From: Polydactylus sextarius
Lineage: Eukaryota; Chordata; Actinopteri; Polynemidae
NCBI GenBank assembly: GCA_016801845.1
Contig: CM028920.1
Span: forward strand, 2,294,001-2,358,000
Direction of reading: 5' to 3'
DNA: 64,000 bases
Position numbers and translations under genes: made by a program. Under the pieces are notes generated by a model. That model worked only from the letters and a program-made list of their open reading frames with translations, had not been told where the DNA came from and ran no database searches. Shown piece after piece: positions 49,461 to 61,509 of the stretch. Position 1 is the first letter of the stretch. Each line of letters starts with the position of its first letter.

Positions 49461-52400
49461 CAGCAGGACTTTCCAAAGAAGCTGCCAATGTCCCAGTCTG
49501 TCCCTCAGATCTACACACAGGTCAAAGAGTTCATTTACGCCAGCCTCAAGTTCTCAGAGTCACTACACCGCAGGTAGATAAATACATAGTTACTGTATCA
49601 CTACAACCTTTATATGCTTCCAATGTCTGTTATTTTTCTGCAACTCTAGAATATGTGCACTTTGATGGGCTTTTTGTCTGTGTACCCAGTTCAACAGAGA
49701 TTGATGACATGCTGCGAAAATCCACCAACCTGCTGCTGACGAGAACACTCAGCAGCTGTCTGCAAAACCTCATCAAGAAACCTCACATAGGACTGACTGA
49801 GGTAGGAACAAAACGGCTGTTACTAATCACAAGCACACAGATTCTGTCATTTAGTCTAAAACTGGAATTATCTCTCTCTCTAGCTGGTGCAGATCATCAT
49901 TAACACCACCCACCTGGAGCAGGCCTGCAGGTATCTGGAAGAGTTTATAACCAACATCACCAATGTCTCACCTGAAACAGTGCACACCACCAGACTCTAC
50001 GGCTTGTCTACGTTCAAGGTAAAACAGGAGTGTAATGAGGATTCTTCTTTGTCCTGGTTTTTTTTGATCCCACTGAGAACAGTGATCTTTATCAGATCTG
50101 AAACCAAATCAAAACATCATCAGAAGGGCTAATAAATATTTTCCAGGATGCTCGACATGCTGCAGAGGGAGAGATTTACACCAAACTCAACCAGAAGATT
50201 GATGAGTTCATCCAGCTGGCGGACTATGAGTGGGGCATGGCCGAGTCAGACGGCCGTGCCTCTGGGTACCTCATGGACCTGATCAACTTCTTACGCTCCA
50301 CTTTCCAGGTCTTCACACATCTCCCGGTGAGTCTAATGCCCCTGATAAGCTCCACACATTACACTCGCCACCTCTCTCTAGGACATACTGTTGGACATTG
50401 TGTTGTTTTTGTTGTTGTTCATTTAAGTGTTTGGTTCTGAAGTTTTGTTGTGTCCATCACATCCCATATTAAAGTGTGTGTCTGTGAGTGATCTGCTGAA
50501 CATTGTGAATTAGAAGTTGAAGTGAGTGTGGTGGGTTGGTTATCTGTACACACACATTGCAACTGTGCTGTTACTGACTCACTGTTACTGAAACTGCTTT
50601 TGCACACACTGTTGAACGGAGCATATTTGTTGGCAGCAGTGGTTGAAGGACATGGACCATGACTGTGTGTTTGGGTCACCTGCTTGCTCTTCTCTCCTAC
50701 ATCTCTTATCATGTCTTGAGTTAGTTCCAGCTTATTTTTGTTTTGTTTTGTTTTGTAAGACTGTCTCTTCTGTCCCCCCACCCACACCTTCTGTAAAGGA
50801 ACAGCACTGTAACTGATTGGTTTTACTCTTTTGTTATGTTGACTTGTTGAGCATGCAAGATATCGCTAGTTGAATTGACCTCCTCCTGTCCATTTATTGT
50901 TGCCGCATTTCTTTTCCTGTCCTTTCCCTCCTTCCCTCCCCTCCTCCATTTTTGCTTGGTTTGGGGGTGTCTGCTCAGAATAACAACAATGACCATGCTT
51001 CGATGTCGGTGAGTATTCTTGCCTGGCTGTTACAACACTTTGCTGCTGCTCGATGGGCAGAAGGGAGATGAACGCATGCTCATGTTAGACTGTGGAAGTT
51101 CCTCGACTCCAGGCTCGTTGGTTCTTCCGGCATTGAACATTTTGCAGGGCGGCGTTTAGGTTGTTGAGCTGTAGCTCCTCTAATGGCTGCTAGAAAATCA
51201 GAACTAGCATGTTTGTTTTTGTTTTTGACTATTTCATGTTGTTTTCATTAATCCCCTTTTTTAATTCTGACTATTTATAATTCAGCTAATCCGTTTATTT
51301 TCAAATTCAATCATTATTGTCTATTTTCATGTCCAGTTAGATCTTGAAATGCTTTATATCCATATCATGTCCCTGACACACGTGTCCCTCAGTCAGGCAG
51401 CATGTGATAACACTCACAACGTGACAATGTGGTTCACGTTGCAGAAGTTCAAGTGGTAAAGGACAAAACCAAAGTAAAGTCATCTGTTTTGAGTTGTTCT
51501 GAGATGTTGAGGCCTCAGTGGTTGTTTATACAGAGAAACACACAGAGACACGTTGAAGACACGGAACAGGAAAAGATGCAAACGTTCTCATTTCCACTAG
51601 TCTTTATTGCAGTTTGCTGCAAAGCCACCAGGACTATATGCACATTAAGATGTCTAATTATTGTGTTAAAAAAAAAAAAATGGCAGAAGTCATTTCTGTT
51701 CTTTATCCTTAAACCTGGTCTAATCACAGCAGCTTTTGTCCTCAATAAGCCATTTTCAAAAATATACACCTAGATGTGGAATAAAATCAAAAATAGTTTT
51801 CAAAATGAATTTTCAATTGTAGCCCAATTAGTGTGGATGTACTTTAAGTAGGTGTGTGTCCTTGTGTGGACGTGTGCTTTTCTCTATTATCTCTGTGTGA
51901 ACGGCCTCTGCACCGGCAACAACACGCCTCAAACATCTCAAGTCAATAGTTGGAGATGTGGCACATACTCATGTAGAGTGAACTGTCTTCACTGCTGCCA
52001 CGCTGCCGTCTGTCTTCCAGTCACTTGTCAGCATGAATAATATTAACAGGGATGTTGTGGAGCTCGAACAAAAAAAAGCTGAACACTAATGTCAGTCCTT
52101 TGAGGCCCCTCATGATTAATCATCAGTCATTTCTGTTTTATTTTGATTACATGAGTCGGGACTGTCTCCTCAGTGTTGTCTCTTTTTTTTTTTTTTTTTT
52201 TAAAAGTGTGTTTTAAATATATTTCTGCATCACTAAGACTGCTAGTTGCATTGTTCTTGACATTAGGTTCACCACATCATCCCTGTGAGAGTTTCTGCAT
52301 GAGTGTCTGTGAGAATGGATTGTAATGATCTGCTGTGTCTCCACATCTTTATCTGAGGGGGTGTAACACCTCAAGTCATTGACACGCTCACGAATCATAT

Positions 52401-55400
52401 TTGCTTTGAAGTTGTAAACATGATGACCTAGACGTTTGTCTAGCACATGTTTATTTACCTCCGCCAGTCACCTTATGGTTTCACCCCCGTCTGTTTCATG
52501 GTTGGTATTAGTATAACAGGTGGGGCATTGAATTTATATATATATATATATATATATACGTGTATATGACACGTGTGACTTTATTTGACCTTGGCGGAGG
52601 TAGACACTTTACTGTCATTCCAGTCACTGGTTGAACTTATGTTGTGTCTTACTTGCATGTGTTGTGTTCTAATTATTGTTATGTGTTGGGTGTTTTGCTA
52701 AGAATGCATCTTAGTGAATGATTTTCACTATAAATAGACACTATAGATAGATAGAGTAGCAGCTCTTGATTGTTCTTGATCAGGGGTTAGGAGCCTTTCC
52801 ATCTTCTAATATATGTTAAAGTCCTCTTGATGTTCATGTTATTAGTCTAATTTTTTACATCATATTCCACAAGCACTTTCATGTCTTCTTTGAGTCATTA
52901 CATACTCCACTTTCACAGTTTAGAATCATAGTTTAAAAAAAAAAAAAGCTATGTTGTGTTTTTGGCTTTGGGGTAAAATAAAACCAGAATTCGTATTGCT
53001 TTTCTGATTTTCTGTTCTCAGATACATCAACTTGTTCCTACACTGTCATGTGCACAATGAGCGGTTCCTCTGTTTCAGCCATTGTCATTATTGTGATGAT
53101 TTGTATGGACATTGTGCATGATGTCCCCAAGAATCACTGCTTTTAAAGCTTTGTGCACTTTTCTGTCTGCACTGATGTGAACGTCAGAATATGTGGTGCA
53201 GAGCAGGAGGACTGTGCATGCCTCACCAGTCCTGACTGAGGCCGTCTCTCACCGTCATTTGTGGTTCAAACAGATTTGTGGTGGTGGTGAAGTTGCATGT
53301 CACTTTTTTTCTGTGTGTTGAATTTACTTTGTTCCTGCTGTTCAAGAACCAAACTCTCTCTGAAAACATTTCCTGTGCTGTGGACACAGGCTCCCTCATT
53401 TTGGAAAAAAAAAAAAAAAAAAGTACCAAATTTGCTGCCCAGCCTCTCAACATCTCAGTGTCAAACTTTGGAGCAGGTGGACATTTTGTGAAGAATAATG
53501 TGTGTAGGTGCTGTATATATAAAGTACAGGATGTTCTCCAGTGTTGGCAGCTGTCAAATTCTCTGAGCAGAAAGACAGACTGTTTTTAAGGAGGAAAGTT
53601 GTGCAGTACAACGTCAGCACTGACCCCGTAGGTCCCTGACCCTTTATCTAGACAGTATGTGTGAAGTGTGAAGTGCTGACTCATTCACAAGATAACAGCT
53701 AACGCTCAATGATTTTTTTTTTTTTTTTTTTGCCCTTCTTGCTTTTTATCCCCTTTGTCTACTTTTACTCTTGTATCTTCCTTCCACAAACCCATCGTTT
53801 CCCAATGCTTCACACCATCTATTTTATACCTTTTATTTATCCATCCTTCCCAATCATTTTTTGTTGATGTTCACCCCTCTCATCCCCATCCCTGTCATCT
53901 TTAATCTGCCCTACACTGCTCCATCCTTTCCCACTTCCTTGCATCCTCTCTTCGCCTCCCTCCCCCTGTCCCTCTCTCTCTCTGCAGGGTAAAGTGGCTC
54001 AGACAGCTTGTATGTCAGCCTGTAAACATCTGTCCACGTCACTGATGCAAATGCTGCTGGACACAGAACTCAAACAGATCAGCATGGGGGCCATTCAGCA
54101 GTTCAACTTAGATGTCATTCAGTGTGAATGTGAGTATAATTTGTGAGTGAAGTTACTGTATATTTTTATTACAAATTGATTCAATATTGCCTTTTGTCTT
54201 TGGTTTAGTTGTATGTCTGTGACCTTTAAATTAGTATGACAAAGCTGGAAGGGATCAGTGTGGAGTGTTGGTTTGGTTACAGTGTGAAGTTAACAAGTAG
54301 AGAACAGACAGAGGATCCAGTACAGAACCTTGGTGTTTGCCCACTGGCACCAACTTGTACTAGAATAGCTAGTTTTTAGCAGTAGCATTAAAACATTGGA
54401 AGCATCTAAAGTTACAGGTTTTTGTTTTATGATTTAATCACAACGAAAGTGAAATAATGTGACTATGCTTTTCAATAAGGTGTCGGCTGTTATTTATCAG
54501 CATGAAACAGTAAAGCTCCAGTTATCACTGAGCATTTTTCAGATTAAGGTGTTTGAAATGACTGTAATCTGGTGGTGTTTTTGTTTCTCCTCAGTGTTTG
54601 CCAGCTCAGAACCTGTCCCTGGTTTTCAAGGAGATACACTCCAACTGGCCTTCATCGACCTACGACAGGTAACGCGTTTCACTGAGCCTATCTAAAAAGG
54701 AAACATTTAGAGCACACAATAAACACAAGACAGGAGGTCCAAGACCAAACATGGGACCATGGGATATTTCTGTGTTCTATAAGCCGATGGCTGAGTCTCC
54801 AATAACCAATAATTACAGTCAACAACACTTGGCAAACACCTGCTTGCTGCAAGAAATGTATTTTTATAGTTTTTGTCACTTTTTACTTTTCCACTGTCTC
54901 ACATTTCATTTGTCTTATATCCAGCAATATTATGTTTCACTGGCCTTTTCAACTTTCACCTGTGCTATAGTTCACCTGTTCACCCACATATGCCCCCTAC
55001 CCCAACGACACACACACACAAAAGCACATCCCCCTTTCCGTTTTTGTTGTAAACACCAGAGGTATTTAAAGTGGTGCTTCGTCTCATTAACTTGTGTCTG
55101 CGTTGACCTGTTAATCTGAGCCTGAGGTGGAGGCTTGGCTCTGCATCCAGTCCAGGTCACAGCACCGTACTGAGCGAGTTTGTTCAATTTACCGCAGAAG
55201 ACTCAGAACCAACTGAATCAAAGTAAAAAAATCAACCTGCCATAGCATGAGTCTAAGGATTTTCCCACTGTGATATTGTGATATTAGAGGAACAACAGAA
55301 ATATTAAATAGGCTTTTAGCCTTTTAGCCTAAGAAAGTCTGGTAAGACTTAGTGGTCTGTCATTTCTTAATGAATTCATTGGATGTCTAAGTCTAATGTG

Positions 55401-58400
55401 AGACATCTCTTATGTACAAAATCTTAGTTTTAAAAGAATAAAGAGAAATGTAAAAATTCAAAGCAATTTGACACATGAAAAGACAACTTTTCCAACTCAT
55501 GAATCAAGAATGAACATTTGCTGTGTGGGAAGGTAACTAAGGACTATTGTCATATCCATTAATCTGCGGATGACGTTTTCTCTACTCATTTATAAATTGT
55601 CTGTAAAATACTTATAACACAATAAAAAATCATCACAGGTTTAAATGTTTCACATGTTGCTTTGTTCAACACCAAAAGATATATAGTAAATAAGAAAAAC
55701 ATATTAATTATCAACTTAAACAACTGCAACAGTGGAACTTTGTTATCACTACAATCTGCGTTCAGCCGCACGTCTGCTAAAGTGCCCGAATTCTTGGGAA
55801 AACCAGTCAGTGTGCTGAGTGGTGGCTGCAGCCTGGGTCTGATTCTGAGCAGAGCTTAGTTTCCTGTGATGCTACTCATTAGACGAAATGTGTTCACGGT
55901 CCCGTTTACACAGGCTGCTTGGTTGACCTGTTAATCCCAGCCTTAGGTAAAGAGGTTGGGAGGCATCCACAGGATGAGGTTATACAGAGGTCAGCCTTCT
56001 ACTTTCCCTTTATCTTATGGCTGTTGATTTTGTAGCTGTAACTGCTTTTCAGATTCTTATCCTGAGTGACTGAAAGTCAGAAATCCAGGATGATTGATGG
56101 AAAATGATTTTTTTTTTTTTAAGTTGTTAACTAAAAAAAAAAACCAGTCCTGATAATAACATTTCTGCATCTCGCAACATCTACAACATCTTGCTTAATT
56201 TCTTTGTGCTGGAGAACATCAGCTAATGTATAAATGCATCATAAATTATTAAACTTCTGGTGTAGAAATAATAGAATAAGTCCGTGAGTTGAGTGTGATG
56301 GATTCCCATTATAAGTTGGTAGGATGTTGATTAACATTAAGGCTGTTGCTCTTTACAGTTTCATTGGCATGAATTTCGTCAATTTGTCATCAGCATTTCC
56401 AGGAAATTATGCTCAAGCTCATACAAGGCACAATGCAAACCCAATGCAATGACATTGTGAATATGTTAATTAGCACATTGCAGGTTTCCCGAGTTTCATA
56501 CATTGACTTTACCCACGTCAGCCATCCATCACCATCATTATACATGTGGGCTCCTTGCACCTTGTATATAGCCTATAGTTGGGTTGTTTGAATAGACAAA
56601 AGTCAAACACTTGCTTCAGATTGTTTGGTTGATCATAACACAAAACCAACATCAGTTTAAATTTTTAACGTTTTAGGTCTCGTAGGCTCAGGTCGGGTAT
56701 CCACCCTCTAGTTCATACGAGATCCATCATAATAACAGATCGTCTCTTTCTGTTTCTGCAAAGAATGTGCGACTGTCAGTTGATCCTTCTCATGACAGCA
56801 GAACAAACGGGTACAGGAGTAGTTGAGTAAGGGGAGATAGTCCGTTAGTTAATCGACTGCAGACGGCGTCATTCTCTTGGCCAGATCAAAAACAGCTGAA
56901 GGTATATTCCCAGGAAGCCCACCCAGATGTTGTCTTACACTGCACTGAGACCTGCCAGACAATGTAATAAAGTGGAGATGAAGGTTGTGATGTTGGTGGT
57001 TGCTGAGGACTCAACTCTGGAGGATTCCTGCTTTGTATGACTCTTTTCTCCAGACATTCTCTCACTTGCTACATAAGGTCATGTAAATTGTTCTAGAGAG
57101 CCATAGGCTGCAAGCTTAGCATTGACATGCCATGACATGGAGGGAAAGCAGAGAAGCGTTTCTAGAGTTTCAGCACTCCGCCCTGACTGTTGTTTGACAG
57201 TAAGGGTGAAACCAGGGAGTTTCACAACGAGCCATGAAGTAATGTCACATGGGTGATGATTTATCTGACACCACACACGTCTCATTCTCTCCTTCTTTCT
57301 CTCAGGCTCTTTCCGTTAATCATAAACATCCACCTCTGTCTCACCTTGGACATCAACTCTGTGTCTCTGTCACACTTTAAATGTTTACTGGGGGCATGAT
57401 GAATCTTCAGGCAGTCTCTTCTGCAGACTCAGCTTTCCCAGCAGGATCTTCCTAGATTACATTGACTGTTGTTGCTGTTGGGTAACTTTATTAAGAACAC
57501 TACATTAAGAGTCTCCTCTGCAAATGAGGTCTGTTCTGGTCTGCTCTCCACAGACATTGAATTCTCTCTACTCAAGCTGTTGTCTCCGATTCATCACTTC
57601 AAGTCTGCAGACTTTCAGCTGCGCAGTCATTTTGTCGATCTCCTATTCTACCACATAGTAAAGGTGTTCCAGTGGATTCAGCTTTGGAAACTGGGGAGGC
57701 CACTGAAGTTCAATGAACTCATTATCGCATTGATGAGACTAGTTTTTTTTTGTGTCATGGATCATTATCCTGCAGGAAGTAGCAGTTAGAATGTGGTTGA
57801 ACATGGTCAGAATCATCTAACCAGGACTGATTGGTGTTCAAGTTCAAATTCTCACTCTATAATCTGCTGCTTTAGCTCAAGCCCAGATCCATCAGACCAG
57901 GTTTTACAGTCTAGTCTGTGAAATCTCTGTTGTGGTCCATCCACCTCAAGGTTACACGTGTTGTTCACCACAGTTATCTGAGTGACCATAGTCTTTCTCT
58001 TCAGTTCAGTTCAATTTTATTTATATAGCGCCAGATCATGAATTTATCTCGAGGCACTTTACATCGAGAAACCCAACATTTCCACAATGAGCAAGCTCTT
58101 GGCGACAGAGACTACATGTTTACAAGAAGTTGTTAAAGCAGATTTATCATTACCATTACAACAATAATGGTAATAATAATAATAATCATGTCGTCATCAA
58201 TGGAGTTGAATCTGGAATCTGGATCCAACTGCTCTGGAATCAAAGCTACCTGAAAAGGGCTGAAAGGGCTGTGGATAAAAGCAGATGAGTGTTAATAATA
58301 TGTAATATATTGATATATGTTAACTCCAACTAGTCTGACCCTTCTTATTGACACACTGGATGTTCATGTTTCTGAGTCTAAACTCTGAACTCTCAGACTG

Positions 58401-61400
58401 TTGTGTAGGAAAATTCAGGAGATCAGCAGTTACAGATAAACTCAAACCAACAATGAAGGCCACTGAGATGGATATAAAATGTCCATTAAAGTCAGTTCAG
58501 CCTTGTAAATGTGTCCAATGTAATATAGTAATGTGATTTTTAACAAGAATCTACATGTTTAATCCAACTTGGCTTTCATCAGTTTATTCACCAGCTGAGA
58601 TTACTGTGTCTTCAGTCAGATTACTCTCTTCTATTGTATGTGCAGGGCAAAGCAGCAGCTGAGATCTGCGGTTTGTTTGATGGTCAACAGCAGGTGGATG
58701 TGATCAACAACATATCACCGGTGTATCAGTGTGTGTGTGTCTGCACCAGCACGAGGAGCTGGATTCAGGACATGCACAGTGTAAAACAACTGACTGGCCA
58801 CATATGTGGGTCACACTTCTAGTTACAAATTCATTAATGACCAAATGTAGGCAGTCCTTATTAGAAATGCTTTTTATGTCATTTTTTTGTGTTAAAATGA
58901 TTAACTGACTTTAGTTTTACACACCTCAGTTTATTCACACACTCGTGGTGAGTGCATCAGTCCAAAGCTGGACCATGACGTCTGAGCTCTAAATTCCTTT
59001 TCTCTTGTTTGTTTTATCAGGTCTTAGTGGTGAATGTAGAGGATCAGATATTTCTAAAAATGACAGAACTGATAGAACATAATGCCAATAAAGGGTAGTT
59101 TTCCTTTAATGGTTAAAAGTGGCTCAGATGTTGTGAGTGTTGTGTTGTGCTGTGTCAGTGAGCTGTGGCTGCTCACAGCTCATCACTTAGCTCCAGGTGA
59201 GAATAAATGAATTGTTGCTAAGCCTCTCTCACTCAGCTGAATAATGCTATTATCACTAAGCCGTTCTTTCACTGCTCTTTCAACATGACCCACACACCCA
59301 GCTGTTTCACCCTATGACATTAGCATACACAGTGTGTGTGTGGGTGGGGTAAGGGGGTCATCTCCATCAGGTTACCTAGGGGTCATGGGGTGGTCATTTT
59401 AAATGTTCCTGTTCACACTTACCACTTATCATGTAGCGGCACAGGCCCCTCCCTCCCACCTTCTCCTCTGTAGCTCTGCCTCAGAGCCATACACCAGTGT
59501 TCACCAGAGCCAGTGTGTTGTTCACCAAAGGTGTGTTGAAGCCATCCTAACATATTGTCTTACCTGAACAGTAACAAGCAGGTTGTGACCTATGACGGCA
59601 AACATGAGTTGACCGTGTTTCTACAAGGTTGGTTCAGTTATCTCCTTTTCAAGACTGAGTCCCTGAAAGAACAATTACCCCTGGAGACGGAATCAATATT
59701 TTAATGATCGGTGCTTCTCGTTTGTAGCTTTTATCAGCTGTGATTAGTTTCATGAGTTAATGTTGGAGCACCACAACAGTCTTGTTGGGAGCTGCAGAGT
59801 AGAACCCTGCATTGGGGCGATTGCAGGAGCTAATGCAAATCTTGTGGGAGCGGGTGATTTTAAGGTTGCTGCTGGCGGAGTGGGTGGCTCAGCAGAGTGG
59901 TGGCAGGTTAGAGAGAGCAACTGATGTCGGTAATAAAATGCTGCATGTTGTTATGATCGCCACTAAATACAACCAGAAATTCTGCCTCATCCAACAACTG
60001 TATCAATGTTGAGAGAAAAGCCCCGGAGGAGCAGGTGTTCATGGCAGGGGAGTTAAAATGTAGAGCTGAAAAATAAGAATATGTTATCACAGCGGACATA
60101 TAGACGGATATATGGACTTGTTCATGCTCTTGTTCATAATGTGATATTTACATACTTGTTTTACACATTTTCTCAATAACTGCGCAGATGTGATTCATTT
60201 TTTTCCTTTTAGTTTACATGTGTATTTGTGATTCAAAGCTGTGTCTTCTTGTTCTACTGAGATAAAAACATTCAGTGCATATAAATGTATTTAATCGTAC
60301 AGTATATCAATAGATCTGTCTGGGGCAGAGTGGGATTAAAAAAATAGTCCTGTGCACGACTACTGCAGAGTAGCGGTTTGATGTTATTTAACATAACATT
60401 CAGTCTTTGTTTGTTTTGTAGCTCTTGGACCTGTTCATGGTGTGGGACTGGTCCACGTATCTGGCGGATTATGGTCAGCCAACCTCCAAATACCTGAGAG
60501 TGAATCCAGCCACTGCCCTGGCTCTGCTTGAGAAGTGAGTACATCTGATCTAAACGAACCAGCTCAAATGTCTTAAACCTTAATTAACCGTGATTAGTCA
60601 CATCATTAGAAATTATTATTATAGCCTTCAGGGACAAATAATGGGAAATCATAAAAATGACATAGCCTCCAATGTGTTTTTTCTGTCACACGTCTCACAA
60701 CACAAATTTAAACATCTACTGTCACATTAATATCAGTGAATTACACAAACGCTTGCTTGTATCTTATGAAAAAAACCTGATTGTTGCTGCTTTGTTTTCT
60801 TCCTGTTCCTTTAAATCTTCATGTGTCTTCTGTTTCTCTGCTGCTGCTCAGAGTCTACAGGGGGTAGGTGCAGCTTCCTCTCTGCTTCTCTGTGCTGCGT
60901 GTTCTCATGTCCAGTCATGGACAGTCTATAAACTCTGTCTCCTCTTTAACTCTGCATACAAAGTGACTTGAGGCAGAATTATGGATGTTAGCTGACTATT
61001 AGGTCTGACTATGTTAGCAGCATGTTGAACACCCTGTTCAAAACATTGCCCGTGCAGTCTAATCTTGCTTTTTCCTTCACTGAACATTGTATCACGTACC
61101 TGACGTACACTTAGGATTTGAATTAGGACGAGGACGCTTTCACACCTATTTCCTGAATCATTCACATTGTTACCATGGTTACCCCACCTCACTTATTCAC
61201 CTAAAACCACATTATCTGCCCTCATGAAAACCACACTAACTGTACCTACCACAGCCTGCTTAAGGTCCTATCAAAAGCTTCTACTTGAACCTAAATGAAC
61301 TAAGTTAAGGTGTGACAATATCTTAAATGTTGCCATAACAACCACCTGTCTGACTGCCTGTCCTCTTCCTCTCTGTTCCCAGGATGAAGGACACCAGTAA

Positions 61401-61509
61401 GAAGAACAACATCTTCTCTCAGTTCAGGAAGAACGACAGAGACAAACAGAAGTTGATAGAGACTGTGGTTAAACAGCTGAGGAGCCTGGTCAACGGCATG
61501 TCCTCCTAA
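33830..61509 (+). CDS. exoc6: Exocyst complex component 6 (Sec15-like)
   Basis: Twenty-three exons join in phase to 801 residues: 33830-33927, 39374-39545, 41382-41429, 41627-41717, 42176-42221, 43770-43823, 44605-44755, 44860-45015, 45511-45579, 46127-46210, 46359-46405, 46535-46655, 48332-48403, 48506-48603, 48933-49038, 49464-49573, 49690-49801, 49884-50018, 50147-50326, 53988-54129, 54595-54668, 60422-60534 and 61383-61509. Sec15 is the exocyst subunit that meets Rab GTPases on secretory and recycling vesicles for tethering at the plasma membrane; the mouse hbd anaemia mutation is in this gene. The N-terminal half is helical (HERILQEIESTDTACVGPTL, RIRNHDREIEKMCNFHHQGF). The C-terminal half is the Sec15 domain (FTHLPGKVAQTACMSACKH, RQLLDLFMVWDWSTYLADYG), ending LRSLVNGMSS. 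Length agrees with human EXOC6 (804 aa). The acidic exon 8 linker is divergent. The paralogue EXOC6B is disfavoured because the exon 1b N-terminus and the C-terminus match EXOC6. Confidence 0.98.
33928..39373. other. exoc6 intron 1
   Basis: The 5.4-kb first intron begins with promoter-proximal sequence rich in GCTAAC/GTTAGC/GCTAGC words (34015-34530). The rest is AT-rich, with a likely interspersed repeat at 36733-36838 and several A-runs. No coding sequence was recognised. Confidence 0.6.
36733..36838. repeat. Teleost interspersed repeat fragment
   Basis: TTTTGTCTTTATTTATAGAG, then GACAGT and AGACAGGAAA, ending with CATCCAACTATCCAGGTGCCC. I recognise this layout from a widespread fish repeat whose end reads like 'ccacccgggcgccc'. 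The class is not established. Confidence 0.4.
39546..41381. other. exoc6 intron 2
   Basis: The 1.8-kb intron is AT-rich apart from a complex block at about 40150-40480 with few simple repeats, followed by a G-run (40500-40508). The block may be regulatory. No gene was seen. Confidence 0.4.
42222..43769. promoter_or_regulatory. exoc6 intron 5 with candidate conserved block
   Basis: The 1.5-kb intron contains a long complex section, about 42390-43090, free of simple repeats. It includes ACCAATTAG, TGATCTG, a CCCACACCCCTCACCCCC CACC-box-like run and TTTGCAAAG-like text. The rest (43130-43690) is AT-rich. It is a candidate enhancer of the hhex block. Confidence 0.35.
46504..46526 (+). repeat. 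(GT)n tract serving as upstream part of exoc6 exon 12 acceptor
   Basis: The GT repeat ends 8 nt before the CAG acceptor of the exon starting at 46535. The usual pyrimidine tract is replaced by TG units plus TCTCATCAG. Confidence 0.9.
46656..48331. promoter_or_regulatory. exoc6 intron 12 with candidate conserved block
   Basis: A CA-rich tract (46664-46732) is followed by complex sequence from about 46740 to 47250. This includes GGGGCCTTAATGAGAGACAG, AACAATAACAG and a GC-rich CTGGCCTGCAGCCCC section. No protein was recognised. Sequence from 47800 to 48330 is ordinary intron. Confidence 0.35.
49421..49463 (+). repeat. (TG)n tract and tandem acceptors at exoc6 exon 16
   Basis: A 38-bp TG tract runs directly into GAGCAG|CAG. 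Three NAG triplets in a row (GAG, CAG, CAG) mean the acceptor could shift by one codon and add a glutamine without changing frame. The 49464 start best matches human spacing (QSFPKK versus QDFPKK). Confidence 0.8.
50979..51008 (+). CDS. exoc6: Candidate 30-nt alternative exon of exoc6
   Basis: TCTGCTCAG precedes a 30-nt segment, and GTGAGT follows. Both sites are strong, and a long C/T-rich tract lies upstream (about 50900-50950). The flanking exons meet in phase 0, so inclusion adds exactly ten residues, NNNNDHASMS, between FTHLP and GKVAQT. The TGC just before the acceptor resembles the SRRM4-type microexon context. A GCATG (Rbfox core) lies at 51074-51078. No transcript evidence is available here. 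Confidence 0.55.
52456..52602. mobile_element. Short MITE-like element with TACCTCCGCCA inverted ends
   Basis: TACCTCCGCCA at the left and TGGCGGAGGTA at the right are perfect 11-bp inverted termini, 147 bp apart overall, with a (TA)n core. The 'acctccgcca' terminus is a repeat I recognise from fish genomes. No target duplication was confirmed. Confidence 0.6.
57470..57990 (-). mobile_element. Degraded Tc1/mariner-like DNA transposon fragment
   Basis: On the minus strand, 57649-57702 translates to WPPQFPKLNPLEHLYYV, close to the Tc1-type catalytic block WPPQSPDLNPIEHLW. The plus-strand text (ACTGGGGAGGCCACTGAAGT, TTATCCTGCAGGAAGTAGC, CCACCTCAAGGTTACACGTG) and an AACTTTATTAAGAACAC end near 57484 match a repeat widespread in fish. 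Stops interrupt the frame, so it is inactive. It is an old insertion in an exoc6 intron. Confidence 0.7.
58013..58140. repeat. Teleost retroposon-like tail ('tatatagcgcca' repeat)
   Basis: CAATTTTATTTATATAGCGC followed by CGAGGCACTTTACAT, ACCCAACA and GAGCAAGC...TTGGCGACAG. I recognise this order from an abundant teleost interspersed repeat. It has no coding capacity, and its class is left open. Confidence 0.65.
60535..61382. other. exoc6 intron 22 (last intron)
   Basis: The 0.85-kb intron contains a possible 12-nt microexon at 60852-60863 and otherwise shows nothing notable. Confidence 0.5.
60852..60863 (+). CDS. exoc6: Candidate 12-nt microexon of exoc6
   Basis: CTCTGCTGCTGCTCAG precedes AGTCTACAGGGG, which is followed by the donor GTAGGT. 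The flanking exons join in phase 2; 12 nt keeps the frame and would insert VYRG between LLEK and MKDTSKK. The TGC-rich upstream sequence is typical of neural microexons. So short a signal can arise by chance. Confidence 0.3.

Larger units (their letters stand above)
50327..53987. other. exoc6 intron 19
   Basis: The 3.7-kb intron holds the candidate 30-nt exon (50979-51008), a short MITE-like element (52456-52602), several T- and A-runs, and a long C/T-rich tract (53740-53985) leading to the exon 20 acceptor. Nothing else was recognised. Confidence 0.6.
54669..60421. other. exoc6 intron 21
   Basis: The largest shared intron (5.75 kb). It contains a candidate conserved block at about 56400-56560, a degraded transposon (57470-57990), a short retroposon-like tail (58013-58140) and another complex block at about 59130-59340. 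Sequence from 54700 to 56300 is unremarkable. Confidence 0.6.
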
